Assembly (NCBI RefSeq): GCF_036898095.1
Contig: NC_090726.1
Coordinates: forward strand, 36,723,877-36,787,876
Source: Palaemon carinicauda
Taxonomy: Eukaryota; Arthropoda; Malacostraca; Decapoda; Palaemonidae
Reading direction: 5' to 3'
DNA length: 64,000 bases
This document shows, piece after piece, positions 23,401 to 33,524 of the stretch. The notes under the pieces are model-generated. The model was not told the DNA's origin, made no database searches, and saw only the letters and a program-made list of their open reading frames with translations. A program made the position numbers and the translations under genes. Every line of letters begins with the position of its first letter. Position 1 is the first letter of the stretch.

Positions 23401-24071
23401 GTACTCTTTAGTGTGTGACTGCTTGGTGATAGCATAGTCAAAATTGAGTCCTAGTCACTTGAGTAAAATTAAGTATAAGCAGCCTTCAGTGTTATGGAAG
23501 TCAATATTCATATATGCAGTCATTCTATGATGGTAAACATCAATGCATACCCTCATAGGAAAATCAATATGTGCTCCACCTCAAAGGCAGACTATGTTTT
23601 TAAGTTGTTTTTCCTGCTCAAAGGAAAATAAATAGTACACTATAAAGAGAGGTCGAGTAATGATTGATTGAATACCAGTAGTGTTTACTAGTGCACCCTG
23701 GTTGGGAATGTAGCCACTTACTCACTCTTTGCTTTGTCTTATGACTCATTATCCTTACTTATCAGCAAATGATTATCCTTATCTTGACATAAAACATTTT
23801 TGTTGAGATGAATACAAAGTATTTTACCGTAATTCTGTTCTTAGTCATTCTCTTATTTATTTTTTTTTTGTATTTCCTAAAGTCCTTTATCATTTCAGTA
23901 TATATTAATTATGTATCTACTGAATTCATTGCATCTTTTTGCAAGTAAACTGTGTTTTCCATTTTGGTGATTCAGAAAGCATGCCTTTAAGGGAAGGGAA
24001 TGAAATTAAGTTACTGCATTTATAAGTATAATGTTCACAGATTGAGAAAAAAAGAAAGAAAAGGGTTATTT
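20469..24071. other. Unassigned 3.6-kb stretch
   Basis: Two modest ORFs, 77 codons at 20829-21062 (minus) and 76 codons at 21248-21478 (plus), have less AT-biased composition than their surroundings and could be worn coding remnants, but I recognise neither. The rest is AT-rich sequence without a visible element. Confidence 0.4.
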
Positions 24072-24346
24072 CTGGGCTCGAACCTGTGCCGCCCAGTGAA
24101 TAAGCTCCATTTAGCACTTATTCTTAGGTAATTTACTGCTAAATATACCAGAGAAAAAATGTAAAGGAGTGCTAGGTTAACTAGCTCGCTCACCTATTGG
24201 TGTCGGTATAAAATTGGGCGTATAATCCAGAGGTCCCGCACTATTTAGATTCATCCACGACAGAAACCCCAATAGAGGAGAGCCGTTCAACCTCACTCGG
24301 TACTACTAACAATGCATCCGCTCAGAACCCAACTCCTTTTAGCACG
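24072..24346 (+). repeat. Left inverted terminal repeat of DIRS copy 3
   Basis: Reverse complement of about 31633-31899, nearly perfect, from CTGGGCTCGAACCTGTGCCG to CCCAACTCCTTTTAGCAC. The outer TCGAACC differs from the right ITR, which has CGAGGGACC; the ICR carries both versions. Confidence 0.93.
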
Positions 24347-25435
24347 ACTTGTGCAGTAACCCGCATTTTTGTTGTGCTCTCGTTTTGGATTATTTTCCAT
24401 TGGATTATGGCATCTTCGTCGGTTTCTCAGGAGACACCGTCTAAGTTAAGTACCAAGCTTGGTTTTACTGTGTTTTGAGCAACCTAGATCGTTTAATATT
24501 TATATTATAGGAGTTTATTCTCTTCGTCATATCGATCTTGCTTGATTTCACTACAGTTGGTACTCCTGTTTTTGAGAACTTTTAGTTTCACTCGCGGTGT
24601 TACTATGTGTATTATTAAATATTATTTGTTATTGTGAATATTCATTATTTAGCGTTTGGAATCCTCGTGGTTCAATTTTAGGGCCGATATCATTTACGTA
24701 TCGTTATGGCTGCCGACCTTCGTTGCTAGGCGGCAATGTTATTTTTAAGCAATCAGGTGTGTCTTTTGTGATTTAATTATTATGTTGCATGCCTTGCCCA
24801 AAAAATTTCTATGTGTTTATTTATATAATTTTTAACGCTATTATCATTATAATGAATATTTGTGCCATTACTCCGTTTGATCTGTCTGGTTGGGGATCGT
24901 CAGTTGGTAGCCCTGCTGCCTCGTATCACGTGATCCTCCCCCACGCTCCCCCTCTCGCTAGGTGGGCGGCTAGGCTTCTTCCCCCTCCACTAGGGGACCG
25001 TTGCCTTCCCTCCTTTTAGAGGGGGTAGTTCAGTGTTTATGGACTTTGTCCTCCGGGTGTCCCGGCGGGTTCGTCTCTGTCTAGTCTGGTTGGCCACCGG
25101 TCAACAGAGTTGGATCCCGGGGCATCCTATTTTATATTCACTTTTCATTCTGGTTTATGTTATACGAAACCCTCTGGGTTCGGTTGGCGGTTCTTAGCTA
25201 CAGTTCCGCCCCCCCTATTATTTTATAACATTTCCTATCATTATATATGATGATTATATATGACAGATCACTACCCCGGAGTCCCTATATGAATTGGCTT
25301 TGGATATACTTTTATTTCCTGGCCCGGGGCCTACCCCGCCCCAGGAAATCAGACACCATGTGTCTTAATTCCTTGTTATTGCATCCTTTTTTATGCTCCC
25401 GGCTCGACCGGAATGGATTGCTATACTTTAGTTTA
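24347..25435 (+). other. Untranslated leader of DIRS copy 3
   Basis: No protein is supported. The sequence shifts from AT-rich to C/G-rich clusters (CCCCGG, GGGGCC) from about 24890, just before the 75-bp hairpin repeat. A promoter is expected in or near the left ITR, but I see no motif I could defend. Confidence 0.45.
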
Positions 25436-26012
25436 AGTTAGACTTATGTTTAGGCCGGGTCCTCCGGACCCGCCCCTATTTAAGAATATTACAGTTAAGC
25501 TCTAATCTTGTGTTAGACCTATGTTAGGCCCGGGTCCTCCGGACTCGCCCCTACTTAAGAATATTACAGTTAAGCTCTAATCTTGTATTAGATCTATGTT
25601 AGGCCCGGGTCCTCCGGACCCGCCCCTACTTAAGAATATTAATGTTAAGCTCTAATCTTGTATTAGATCTATGTTAGGCCCGGGTCCTCCGGACCCGCCC
25701 CTACTTAAGAATATTACAGTTAAGCTCTAATCTTGTATTAGATCTATGTTAGGCCCGGGTCCTCCGGACCCGCCCCTACTTAAGAATATTACAGTTAAGC
25801 TCTAATCTTGTGTTAGACCTTTGTTAGGCCCGGGTCCTTCGGACCCGCCCCTACTTAAGAATATTACAGTTAAGCTCTAGTCTTGTATTAGATCTATGTT
25901 AGGCCCGGGTCCTCCGGACCCGCCCCTACTTAAGAATATTACAGTTAAGCTCTAATCTTGTGTTAGACCTTTGTTAGGCCCGGGTCCTCCGGACCCGCCC
26001 CTACTTAAGGGA
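25436..26012 (+). repeat. 75-bp tandem repeat, 8 copies, each with a GC-rich hairpin
   Basis: The block GGCCCGGGTCCTCCGGACCC recurs at an exact 75-bp step (about 25453, 25528, 25603, 25678, 25753, 25828, 25903, 25978). Each unit holds CGGGTCC-TC(C)-GGACCCG, a strong 6-7-bp stem with a 3-nt loop, followed by an AT-rich ACTTAAGAATATTACAGTTA segment. Copies are nearly identical; the first is the most diverged. The array ends about 35 bp before the first ATG of the gag-like gene, placing it in the 5' untranslated region or an intron of the element. Confidence 0.95.
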
Positions 26013-26045
26013 ATTATAGTTTCTCATATACTATTCTTTTTATAG

Positions 26046-26225
26046 ATGGTGCATTGTCTGACGCCGGCCTGTGCAGCTGTTATGCACCAGCCTTGTGGCC
26101 ACTCCGTCTGTCGATCTCATGCCCCTTGTGGGGTTCAACTGGAAGACGTTGTGGTATGGCACCCGGATAACTGTGTGATTTGCTTCGACCTCATCACTAC
26201 CCTTGGATCTGACTCGGAGAGTCCC
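26046..26225 (+). CDS. Zinc-binding N-terminal exon of gag-like ORF1, DIRS copy 3 (probable)
   Basis: The frame opening at ATG 26046 encodes a Cys/His-rich module. The residues run C4-x4-C9, then C17-x-H19-x2-C22-x2-H25-x2-C28, and later C43-x2-C46. This layout parallels the N-terminus of the copy 2 gag-like protein (C-x4-C, H-x2-C-x2-C, C-x2-C) and suggests a shared zinc-binding domain. The frame stops at 26256-26258. The rest of ORF1 is in another frame from about 26326, preceded by a good acceptor (TTATTTCAG). A phase-compatible donor GT lies at 26226; a stronger donor at 26258 would create a stop at the junction. Whether this is a real intron or a frameshift is unresolved, so the 3' boundary is uncertain. 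Confidence 0.6.
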
Positions 26226-26325
26226 GTTGGCTATGTTGCCTTCTTATTTTACTATTAGTAAGATCTCTATGGTCTTGAAGGACCATTGGGAGTCTTCCCT
26301 TTTATAATTCCCACTATTATTTCAG

Positions 26326-27942
26326 GCATCCCCGGAGCAAAAGTCTGCGGCTCGGGCCACACTGAAGGTGTGGGTTGGTGGTTTTGCCCGGAATGTGAAG
26401 TCTAAGCGGCCGTACGTCCTATCTGAGGACTACTGCTCCATGGTTTACCCCAACGCTAAGTCTTCAGCCGCTGTGGCTAGGCATGTGGCAGCTCCCATCA
26501 TTGCCCACATTGATGCCACCATAACGGGTCTCATCGACCCAGAGCAAGATCCATCGGACGCCCCCGGAGGTCTGGAGGACAATGTTGCCTCCATGAACCT
26601 GGACGTCGAACCAATGTTACTAGACGAGCCGGATACAGGTAGGGTGGTAAGTGAGGCAAGTGTTTCCAGCGCTGGGATTCCTATCCTCAGCCCCGCTCTT
26701 TCTTCTTCTTCTGATCGCTCTTCTTTTCATGGATTTTCTGGGGACCGTGATTCGTCTCAACGATCATACCCGGTCCCCCCTAAGGATAAGTCTACATCAA
26801 GAACCTTACCCAAAGCTCGCAAGCCCCACAAGACTTCCCATAGCTCTAAACAAGGTACAGACCTGTCATCAAAGGTCTCTGGTTCCTCCTCTAAGTCTCA
26901 CGACCCGGGAGTTCATTCCGCCCCTCCTGCTGCTAGCCCGGGCCTTTCCGAATCAGCCATGCTTCGCATCGTGTCGGAGATGCAGGCAAAGTTGGTTTCG
27001 GAGATGCACTCTAAGATGGACACGATGTTCTCTAACATCGGTCAGAGACTTGGGGCTTTAGAGCAAGGAGCTCCGGAGAGAGTCCAAAGCTCTCTCATTC
27101 CGGATGCCTCTAAGCTCCCGCCGTTTGCCAAGAACAACCCTTGGCGTATGGCTCTTCATTCCCCGTTCTCAGACGGAATGTTGACTTTGGAGGGCCTTGG
27201 CACTCGTCCTCTAGAGGACTTTGAATTCTTTCCTCCTGGTCTGGCATTTCCATTTCATGGTTATGCCAGGCTTACCGAGGAAGCTTTAGTTCGGTTAGAC
27301 AAGGTCCCCAAAGAGACGGTCATCTTCCCTAAAGAGCAAGCCCAATCCGTTTGGGCCAGATTTTTGAACGACATCGGCTGCACTAACACCATGCTGACGC
27401 CTTATAAAAGCTCTTTTACGATGTTCTTAATGGACAAGAACACCTTGACTCCATGCGTCAATAAGGTGGCAGAGCTTGCCTTCCAATATGCTCTGGAGGA
27501 GAAGCCCTTGCCTCCCATCCGAGAGGTGGATCCAATCTCCCTCCTTCTTCCTTCAGGCATTGAGTGTTGGGACAACGTCCATACCACCTTTACCTCTGGC
27601 AAGCTAGCAGCAGACTGTGCCTCAGTTTTGTTTAGTGAGAGGCTTCCCCGTCTCCCGGAATCCCTCATTAAACAGGAATATGATTCCCGCCTACGTGTGG
27701 GCCGTACTCTAAACTTGGCCACATCCACGGAGTCGATAGCCTTGACTTACGATACGGAGAGTATTTTTAAGTCTCTCAACAAGGCTACATTACAGTCTTT
27801 ATATTATGACCTGTATGACTTCGCTACTGCTAAACGCAGATGTCGCAAGCATGTCCTAGCTGAGGCGACGATTAGGCATAACCTAATAAGCTCATCCGGT
27901 CCTCCTGTTGGGGTTCAAATCTCTTCCCCGAGGATCTCGTAG
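26326..27942 (+). CDS. gag-like ORF1 main part, DIRS copy 3
   Basis: From the acceptor AG at 26324-26325 the frame reads ASPEQKSAARATLKVWVGG and stays open to 27942, over 530 residues. There is a short acidic stretch, a Ser/Pro/Lys-rich linker (about residues 100-200), a segment with heptad-like MLRIVSEMQAKLVSEMHSKM that may form a coiled coil, and a conserved alpha-helical region from about PERVQSSLIP onward that resembles capsid-like portions of DIRS gag proteins. Initiation probably belongs to the 26046 exon, since there is no convincing ATG at the start of this frame. The last ~12 codons read out of frame: similarity to the continuing gag C-terminus resumes in another frame, so a 1-nt indel near 27905 truncates the product. 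Confidence 0.82.
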   Translation, partial: ASPEQKSAARATLKVWVGGFARNVKSKRPYVLSEDYCSMVYPNAKSSAAVARHVAAPIIAHIDATITGLIDPEQDPSDAPGGLEDNVASMNLDVEPMLLDEPDTGRVVSEASVSSAGIPILSPALSSSSDRSSFHGFSGDRDSSQRSYPVPPKDKSTSRTLPKARKPHKTSHSSKQGTDLSSKVSGSSSKSHDPGVHSAPPAASPGLSESAMLRIVSEMQAKLVSEMHSKMDTMFSNIGQRLGALEQGAPERVQSSLIPDASKLPPFAKNNPWRMALHSPFSDGMLTLEGLGTRPLEDFEFFPPGLAFPFHGYARLTEEALVRLDKVPKETVIFPKEQAQSVWARFLNDIGCTNTMLTPYKSSFTMFLMDKNTLTPCVNKVAELAFQYALEEKPLPPIREVDPISLLLPSGIECWDNVHTTFTSGKLAADCASVLFSERLPRLPESLIKQEYDSRLRVGRTLNLATSTESIALTYDTESIFKSLNKATLQSLYYDLYDFATAKRRCRKHVLAEATIRHNLISSSGPPVGVQISSPRIS

Positions 27943-28400
27943 AGGAAGTCTTGGCTGAGGCCACTAGAGTTAATCAGAGCCTTAAAGCCCGTTGGGGTTT
28001 GACCCCGAAACGCAAATATGACCCCGCAAATTATCAAGCCCGGGGTAGGAAGAAGCTTCGTCCATATACCTCCACCCAGTTCAGGCAACAGCAGAGGGGT
28101 TCGTCCAACTTCCGGCTGCCTCTTCCCCCATCTCCTGTTGTCCCTGCACAGCCTTCCACCTCTCAGGCTCCTTCGGATGACTATGTCACCGTTCTGCTCC
28201 CTAAGAGCCAGCTTTCTGGTGCCTCCTCCACTTCTCCTGCCTTTAACCAGTCTTACGAGGCTCGTAGCTCTTCCCAGAGTTATGGTAGAGGTAGAGGCTA
28301 CCACCGTGGTTCTAACCAGAACAAAGGCAGGGGAAGAGCCTTTCGCAGAGGAAAGAATTTCCGAGGCGGACGTGGAGGCAACTCCTCAAACCAATACTGA
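27909..28400 (+). pseudogene. gag-like ORF1 C-terminal part, out of frame, DIRS copy 3
   Basis: In the third frame the sequence continues the gag protein with NLFPEDLVEEVLAEATRVNQ and ends in a basic RGRG-rich tail (GRGRGYHRGSNQNKGRGRAF and similar), a composition expected of an RNA-binding nucleocapsid-like end. It lacks its own start codon in context, and is separated from the main ORF1 frame by the indel near 27905. The end overlaps the start of the RT frame, as in copy 2. Confidence 0.78.
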
Positions 28401-30234
28401 GGTGCAGCAGGTAGGGGGGAGGCTCTATGCCTTCCGCAACAAATGGAGGTTCAGTCCCTGGGCGTTCAGTATCATCTCCAAGGGACTGGGGTGGAGTTGG
28501 ATTCAAGGACCTCCTCCTCCGAACAAATTTCGTCAACATTCCACTCCGGACCTGGTCGAATTTGTCCAGGATCTTTTACAAAAGAATGCCATACAAGAAA
28601 CGAAACACCTGAAGTTTCAAGGTCGGCTGTTCAGTGTCCCGAAGAAGGATTCGGACAAGAGAAGAGTGATTCTAGACCTATCCCTTCTCAACTTGTCCAT
28701 TCAATGCGACAAGTTTCGAATGCTTACCGTCTCGCAGGTGCGGACCTTACTTCCCCGTGGGGCCGTCACCACCTCTATCGATCTTACAGACGCCTATTAT
28801 CACGTCCCGATAGCGAGACACTTCCGTCCGTACCTAGGCTTTCGCTTAGGGGACAAAAGTTACTCCTTCAAGGTGATGCCTTTCGGGCTCAACATCGCCC
28901 CAAGGATCTTCACAAAGTTAGCAGAAGTCGCTGTTCAGGAACTCAGGAATCAAGGGATTCAAGTAGTAGCCTATCTGGACGACTGGCTCATTTGGTCAGA
29001 CACCTCCCAAAATTGCCTAAAAGCCACTCACAAAGTCATCCATTATCTTCAATCTCTAGGCTTCCAGATCAACTTCAAGAAGTCCCGTCTTCTTCCAAAA
29101 TCGAAGTTCCAATGGCTCGGCCTGCAATGGGATCTTATATCTCATACTCTGTGTCTTCCCAGACCCAAGAGGTTAGAGATTGCAAGGAACACCAAACGCT
29201 TTCTCAAAGACAAAGTAAGTTCCAGACGACTCCAAGAGAGGATTCTGGGGTCCCTTCAGTTTGCCTCAGTGACGGATCTTCTTCTGAAGGCAAAATTGAA
29301 AGATATCAATCGTGTCTGGCGTTCGAGGGCGAACCGGAAGCTCCGGGACAGGAAAGTCCCCCTTCCTCCCATTCTACGGGAAAGACTTCTTCCTTGGACA
29401 AGAGCAAACAGTCTGTCAAAGTCAGTTCCCCTTCGATTTCCGCCTCCGAAATTAATCATTCACACGGACGCATCCTTATCAGGTTGGGGCGGCTATTCTC
29501 AGCTCAAGAAAGTTCAAGGTCTTTGGACTCCCTTGTTCCGCCAATTTCACATCAATGTGCTAGAGGCCATGGCAGTTCTTCTAACCCTGAAACGTCTCGC
29601 TCTTCCCAAGAAACAACACCTTCGTCTGGTCCTCGACAGCGAAGTGGTGGTCCGCTGCCTCAACAGAGGCGGGTCAAAGTCAGGGCCTCTGAACCATGTT
29701 CTAGTAGCCATATTTTCCCTAGCAGCCTTGAACCGTTGGCATCTTTCAGCTGTCCACCTGGCGGGAGTCCGGAATGTAGTGGCAGACGCCCTGTCCCGGA
29801 CCTCCCCTCTAGAATCGGAATGGTCACTCGATCTAAAGTCATTTCGGTGGATTCTCTCTCAGGTTCCCGGTCTCCAAGTGGACCTCTTCGCCACAGAATC
29901 CAACCACAAATTGAGAGTATATGTGGCTCCCAATCTAGACCCTCAGGCTTACGCCACAGACGCCATGTCACAGAATTGGGACTCCTGGGAAAAGATTTAT
30001 CTCTTTCCCCCGGTGAATCTTTTGCTGAATGTTCTAGACAAACTGAGATCCTTCAAGGGACAAGTAGCCTTGGTCGCACCCAACTGGCCCAAGAGCAACT
30101 GGTATCCTCTCCTGCGAGAGTTGAGACTATACCCTCACCCGATACCCAATCCGGTTCTGTCTCAGATAGTACAAACACGCGTTGTGTACGCTTTCTCAAA
30201 CATTCAGAGCGCCCTAACTTTATGGACTTTATGA
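28385..30234 (+). CDS. Reverse transcriptase / RNase H of DIRS copy 3
   Basis: The protein copies element RNA into DNA and degrades the RNA strand. The open frame extends from 28018, but similarity starts near 28400 with VGGRLYAFRNKW. RT motifs in order: RRVILDLSLLN, SIDLTDAYYHVPI (first catalytic Asp, about 28780), MPFGLNIAPRIFTK, and AYLDDWLI with the YLDD box at about 28970-28985. RNase H follows with HTDASLSGWGG (Asp, ~29463), NVLEAMAVLL (Glu), VLDSEVVVR (Asp) and VVADALSR (Asp, ~29790). The C-terminal block with LQVDLFATESNHKL and VALVAPNWPKSNWYP sits where DIRS elements have been reported to carry a Dam-like methylase domain; that link is inference. No internal stops. The first codon is not evident. 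ATGA at 30231-30234 overlaps the recombinase start. Confidence 0.93.
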
Positions 30235-31196
30235 AGTTTGCGGCTATGCATGGTGCCAATATTGATCCTCAAAACACCTTGTTCCTAGAATCGGATAAAC
30301 GGGATTCCACCATCCGCCAGTATGACTCTGCAGTTAAAAAGTTGGCAAAATTTTTAATAGACTCAGACGTGAACTGTATGAACTTGAACCTTACAGTCAC
30401 TTTCTTTAGATCTTTATTAGAATCAGGTCTGGCAGCCAATACTATCACCACTATTAAATCGGCTCTGAAAAAGATCTTCCTAGTGGGTTTTAACATAGAC
30501 TTAACCGACTCTTTGTTAGCTTCAATTCCGAAAGCTTGTGCCAGACTGAAACCGGTTACTCGTCCTACCCCGGTGACCTGGTTCCTTAATGACGTACTCA
30601 AATTGGCTTCTGATACCATTAACAGTTCTTGTGATTACATTCCCCTTCTCAGGAAAACACTTTTCCTGGTGAGCTTGGCTTCCGGGGCAAGAATTTCTGA
30701 ATTGGCAGCCTTGTCGAGAGACCCGGGTCATATTGACTTCCTGCCTTCGGGAGAGGTCCTTCTTTTTCCTAACAAATTCTTTTTGGCTAAGAACGAAGAC
30801 CCTCAAAACAGATGGTCCTCCTGGAAAATTGTTCCCCTCACGCAAGATCCGTCTCTGTGCCCTGTTACTACTCTTAGGTCTTATTTATCCCGGACCTCCT
30901 CTAACTCCTCGGGGCCTCTATTCGTTAGAGAACAAGGCGGTACCATTACTATTAAAGGGATCAGGCAACAAATTTTGTATTTTATTAAACAAGCTAACCC
31001 TGACTCTTTTCCTCTTGCACATGATATCAGGGCGGTTGCTACCTCGGTGAACTTCTTTCACCACATGAATTTTACAGACCTTTCCAGGTATACAGGGTGG
31101 AAATCACCGTCAGTGTTCAAGAAACACTACCTTAAACATTTGGAAGCCCTAAAATTTTCTACAGTAGCCGCAGGGAGCGTAGTTACTCCCAGGTAA
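30222..31196 (+). CDS. Tyrosine recombinase of DIRS copy 3
   Basis: A 324-residue product starting at ATG 30222, overlapping the RT stop by 13 bp in the -1 frame. It would insert the circular DNA intermediate into the genome. The N-terminal half is a helical core-binding region (DSTIRQYDSAVKKLAKFL and LLESGLAANTITTIKSALKK). The catalytic half has the first Arg in ASGARISELAAL (~30690), a Lys-bearing beta turn NKFFLAKNEDP, the box HDIRAVATS (HxxR, ~31021), YTGWKSPSVF with the Trp in place of the last His, and the nucleophile Tyr in FKKHYLKHL (~31125). The full R-K-H-R-W-Y set is therefore present and the frame is uninterrupted, so the enzyme could be active. The longer open frame upstream in this phase is only the shadow of RT. 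Confidence 0.93.
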   Translation: MDFMKFAAMHGANIDPQNTLFLESDKRDSTIRQYDSAVKKLAKFLIDSDVNCMNLNLTVTFFRSLLESGLAANTITTIKSALKKIFLVGFNIDLTDSLLASIPKACARLKPVTRPTPVTWFLNDVLKLASDTINSSCDYIPLLRKTLFLVSLASGARISELAALSRDPGHIDFLPSGEVLLFPNKFFLAKNEDPQNRWSSWKIVPLTQDPSLCPVTTLRSYLSRTSSNSSGPLFVREQGGTITIKGIRQQILYFIKQANPDSFPLAHDIRAVATSVNFFHHMNFTDLSRYTGWKSPSVFKKHYLKHLEALKFSTVAAGSVVTPR

Positions 31197-31502
31197 CTCA
31201 CAGGTTAATACCTTGTCTCTTTATCTCTCCCTCTTACCTGCCTCATTTATACCCTATTGTATTCGTTGGTCTCGCACCTGAATAGTGTTATTATATTTGT
31301 AAATTTTTATACTCCTGAGTATCTGTATATATTATCACTCACGGCATTATTATACCTACCTTATTGGATTTATGTTCATATTTAAGATACCCTTATAATT
31401 GTTTTTTGGTACTCATCTCTGATTAAAAGCATCCTGTATTTCCCTTACGCTTATGTTTTTTCCTTTATTTTGCAAGTTTGGTGACATTTTCTCTTGTATA
31501 GA

Positions 31503-31602
31503 TTCACTGGGCGGCACAGGTTCGAGCCCAGAAAAGGGATTTTGACGTAGGAAAAATCTATTTCTGGGCGAGGGACCTGTGCCACCCAGTGAACCCTCCC
31601 AG
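31503..31602. repeat. Internal complementary region (ICR), DIRS copy 3
   Basis: ACTGGGCGGCACAGGTTCGA (complement of the left end) is followed by GCCCAGAAAAGGGATTTTGA and on to GGGACCTGTGCCACCCAGTG (complement of the right end). It encodes the junction of the circular intermediate. Confidence 0.93.
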
Positions 31603-31632
31603 CTCCTCTCCCTTGGAGTCCCCAAACTTTGG

Positions 31633-31936
31633 GTGCTAAGGAGTTGGGTTCTGAGCGGATGCATTGTTAGTAGTACCGAGTGAGGTTGAACGGCTCTCCT
31701 CTATTGGGGTTTCTGTCGTGGATGAATCTAAATAGTGCGGGACCTCTGGATTATACGCCCAATTTTATACCGACACCAATAGGTGAGCGAGCTAGTTAAC
31801 CTAGCACTCCTTTACATTTTTTCTCTGGTATATTTAGCAGTAAATTACCTAAGAATAAGTGCTAAATGGAGCTTATTCACTGGGCGGCACAGGTCCCTCG
31901 CCCAGAAATAGATTTTTCCTACGTCAAAATCCCTTT
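31633..31936 (-). repeat. Right inverted terminal repeat of DIRS copy 3
   Basis: Complement of the left ITR plus about 37 extra outer bases (AGATTTTTCCTACGTCAAAA and on) that match only the ICR. Confidence 0.93.
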
Positions 31937-32624
31937 ATTATGATGTGATGGCAAAAGATATATGATCATAAACTTTATTGAATTTATATAGATAAAAGTG
32001 ATAATGGCAAATAGATGAAGATTTGTAAACAAGTGATCAAAATTGGCTATTGTCTTGGAGACTGGCATTTACAGGGCTGAATCCAGTCTTTAACTATCTT
32101 ATCCATATTACTGTCATATAGACTGGTCTAATATTCTGTCATAAAAAGTATGGCATTCATATGGCTGGGTCCTATCTGATATTTTCATATTTATAATACT
32201 GCTATGAAGACTGGTCCAATGTTCTATGTCATAAAAAATAAAGTAACTTAGAAACTGGGTGAAGTGATAAACTTGAATAATAATGATTAAATCTTAATGA
32301 TCTGGTTGAACTGCATAGTAAAAATAATATTACTCTGATAATAATTGAGCCCTTCAGCAGAGGTCTAGACTTCTTCATTTATAATTGAGGTTTCCTATAA
32401 TTTTTAGAAGTTTGCCTGACAGTAAATCTTTCATTGAATCGTTACAAACCTCCCTATGTTGCAGCCATGTAGCCCACAGAAGTTAAAGAGGCTTGGATGC
32501 TGCACACTTCTAAAAAGCAGAATGGTAATTCAACATAAACCTAGATCACATACTTTGAATATAATTACTCTATTTTCTATATTGTAAGTCTTCAAGTTGT
32601 AAGATGCCTCCAGTAATTATCTAG
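31937..32624. other. Unassigned AT-rich DNA
   Basis: Nothing recognisable; some short words (ACTGG, ATGTCATAAAAA) repeat loosely at about 32140-32240. Confidence 0.4.
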
Positions 32625-33300
32625 GTACAGAGGTACCTCGGAGATCAAACATAATTCGTTCCAAAATCGTGTTTTAACACTGAATTGTTTGAACACCATA
32701 TAAATTTTTTCCATTAGAGAAATGGAAATGACATTGATTGGTTCCCCACCCAAGAATTCTCCTATTTGGAACCATTTTAACACAAAGCTTACAATATTAA
32801 AATATAATACAATACGTAAATGCATACCAAAAAGAAGAAATGAATAGTTTAAATGAATAGGTATGGAATAAATGTACATTGAACTTTATTTTACCTGATG
32901 TAAGAAGAGTAGGTTGCGTTAGTAAAAGGTGATGAGTAGAGTTGGGGGAGAATGTGTTAGTGTCGCTTGGAATGGGAGTCCCTTTTCGTAAAGTTGTTAG
33001 GTAACTACTCTTCTGAGGTTCTTTCTCTTCAATGCCTCTTTTCTGGTAGTAATTGTGATTTCTTGAAGGTCATAATACTAAAAACTGATTTAAGAGTGGT
33101 ACCTCTATATCTCTTCCTCTGGTGGCTTATGCCTTTTGTGGATTTTTTCTTTCATGTTTCCCAGCAGCGGCTTTGTCTGAACTGGCAGCCTCTCCTCATG
33201 CTTATCAACATTATCAATGCCACTTCTCTCTTTAGATATATCAAACAGTCTCACTTGCCCCTAAAATTTCTACTAGAAACTGCATTATCATTTTTTTTCT
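32625..33300. mobile_element. Probable mariner/Tigger-type non-autonomous element, partial
   Basis: The left edge TA-CAGAGGTACCTCGGAGATC followed by AATTCGTTCC resembles the CAGTGGTACCTCGG ends of Tigger-like MITEs and the internal AATCCGTTC word of the element at 19914-20468. A matching right terminus was not located, so the element is truncated or its right end has decayed; the boundary is a guess. Confidence 0.5.
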
Positions 33301-33472
33301 GGGGTTATTATTTTTTAGTCATGCATTGTTAATTTATGAAAGTCATGCAAATTGCTTATTTTGGCGTACACTTTGGAAATGTCGGTCATGTGGACACGTC
33401 ACCTCTTTCCGCCCTTTCAGTTATCTTCTTTTTTTTATTTCTATTGAGGTTTTAGAGTTTTTAAAATCTATC

Positions 33473-33473
<1 letters not shown>
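33301..33473. other. Short unassigned spacer
   Basis: No feature seen; it runs into the ATT microsatellite that heads the dispersed repeat. Confidence 0.4.

Positions 33474-33524
<51 letters not shown>

Larger units (their letters stand above)
24072..31936 (+). mobile_element. DIRS-type retrotransposon of a second family, well preserved (copy 3)
   Basis: A 7.9-kb element with ~275-bp inverted ends, a leader with a tandem repeat, and gag-like, RT/RNase H and tyrosine recombinase frames, then an ICR. Terminal sequences and proteins differ strongly from copies 1 and 2, so this is a separate family. RT/RNase H and recombinase are open over their full length with catalytic residues in place; the gag-like gene has one frameshift near 27905. 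The ends follow from the ICR circle junction (TCCCTTTTCTGGGC read on the minus strand). The crossover falls in TTT, giving an inferred empty site of GGGTTATTT joined to ATTATGATG, with no target duplication. Confidence 0.94.

Noticed and set aside
28443..30200. Long open frame upstream of the copy 3 recombinase, in the recombinase phase
   Set aside because: It lies entirely over the RT/RNase H gene in another frame and reads as a Ser/Arg-rich, motif-free shadow; only the part from 30222 is a recombinase.
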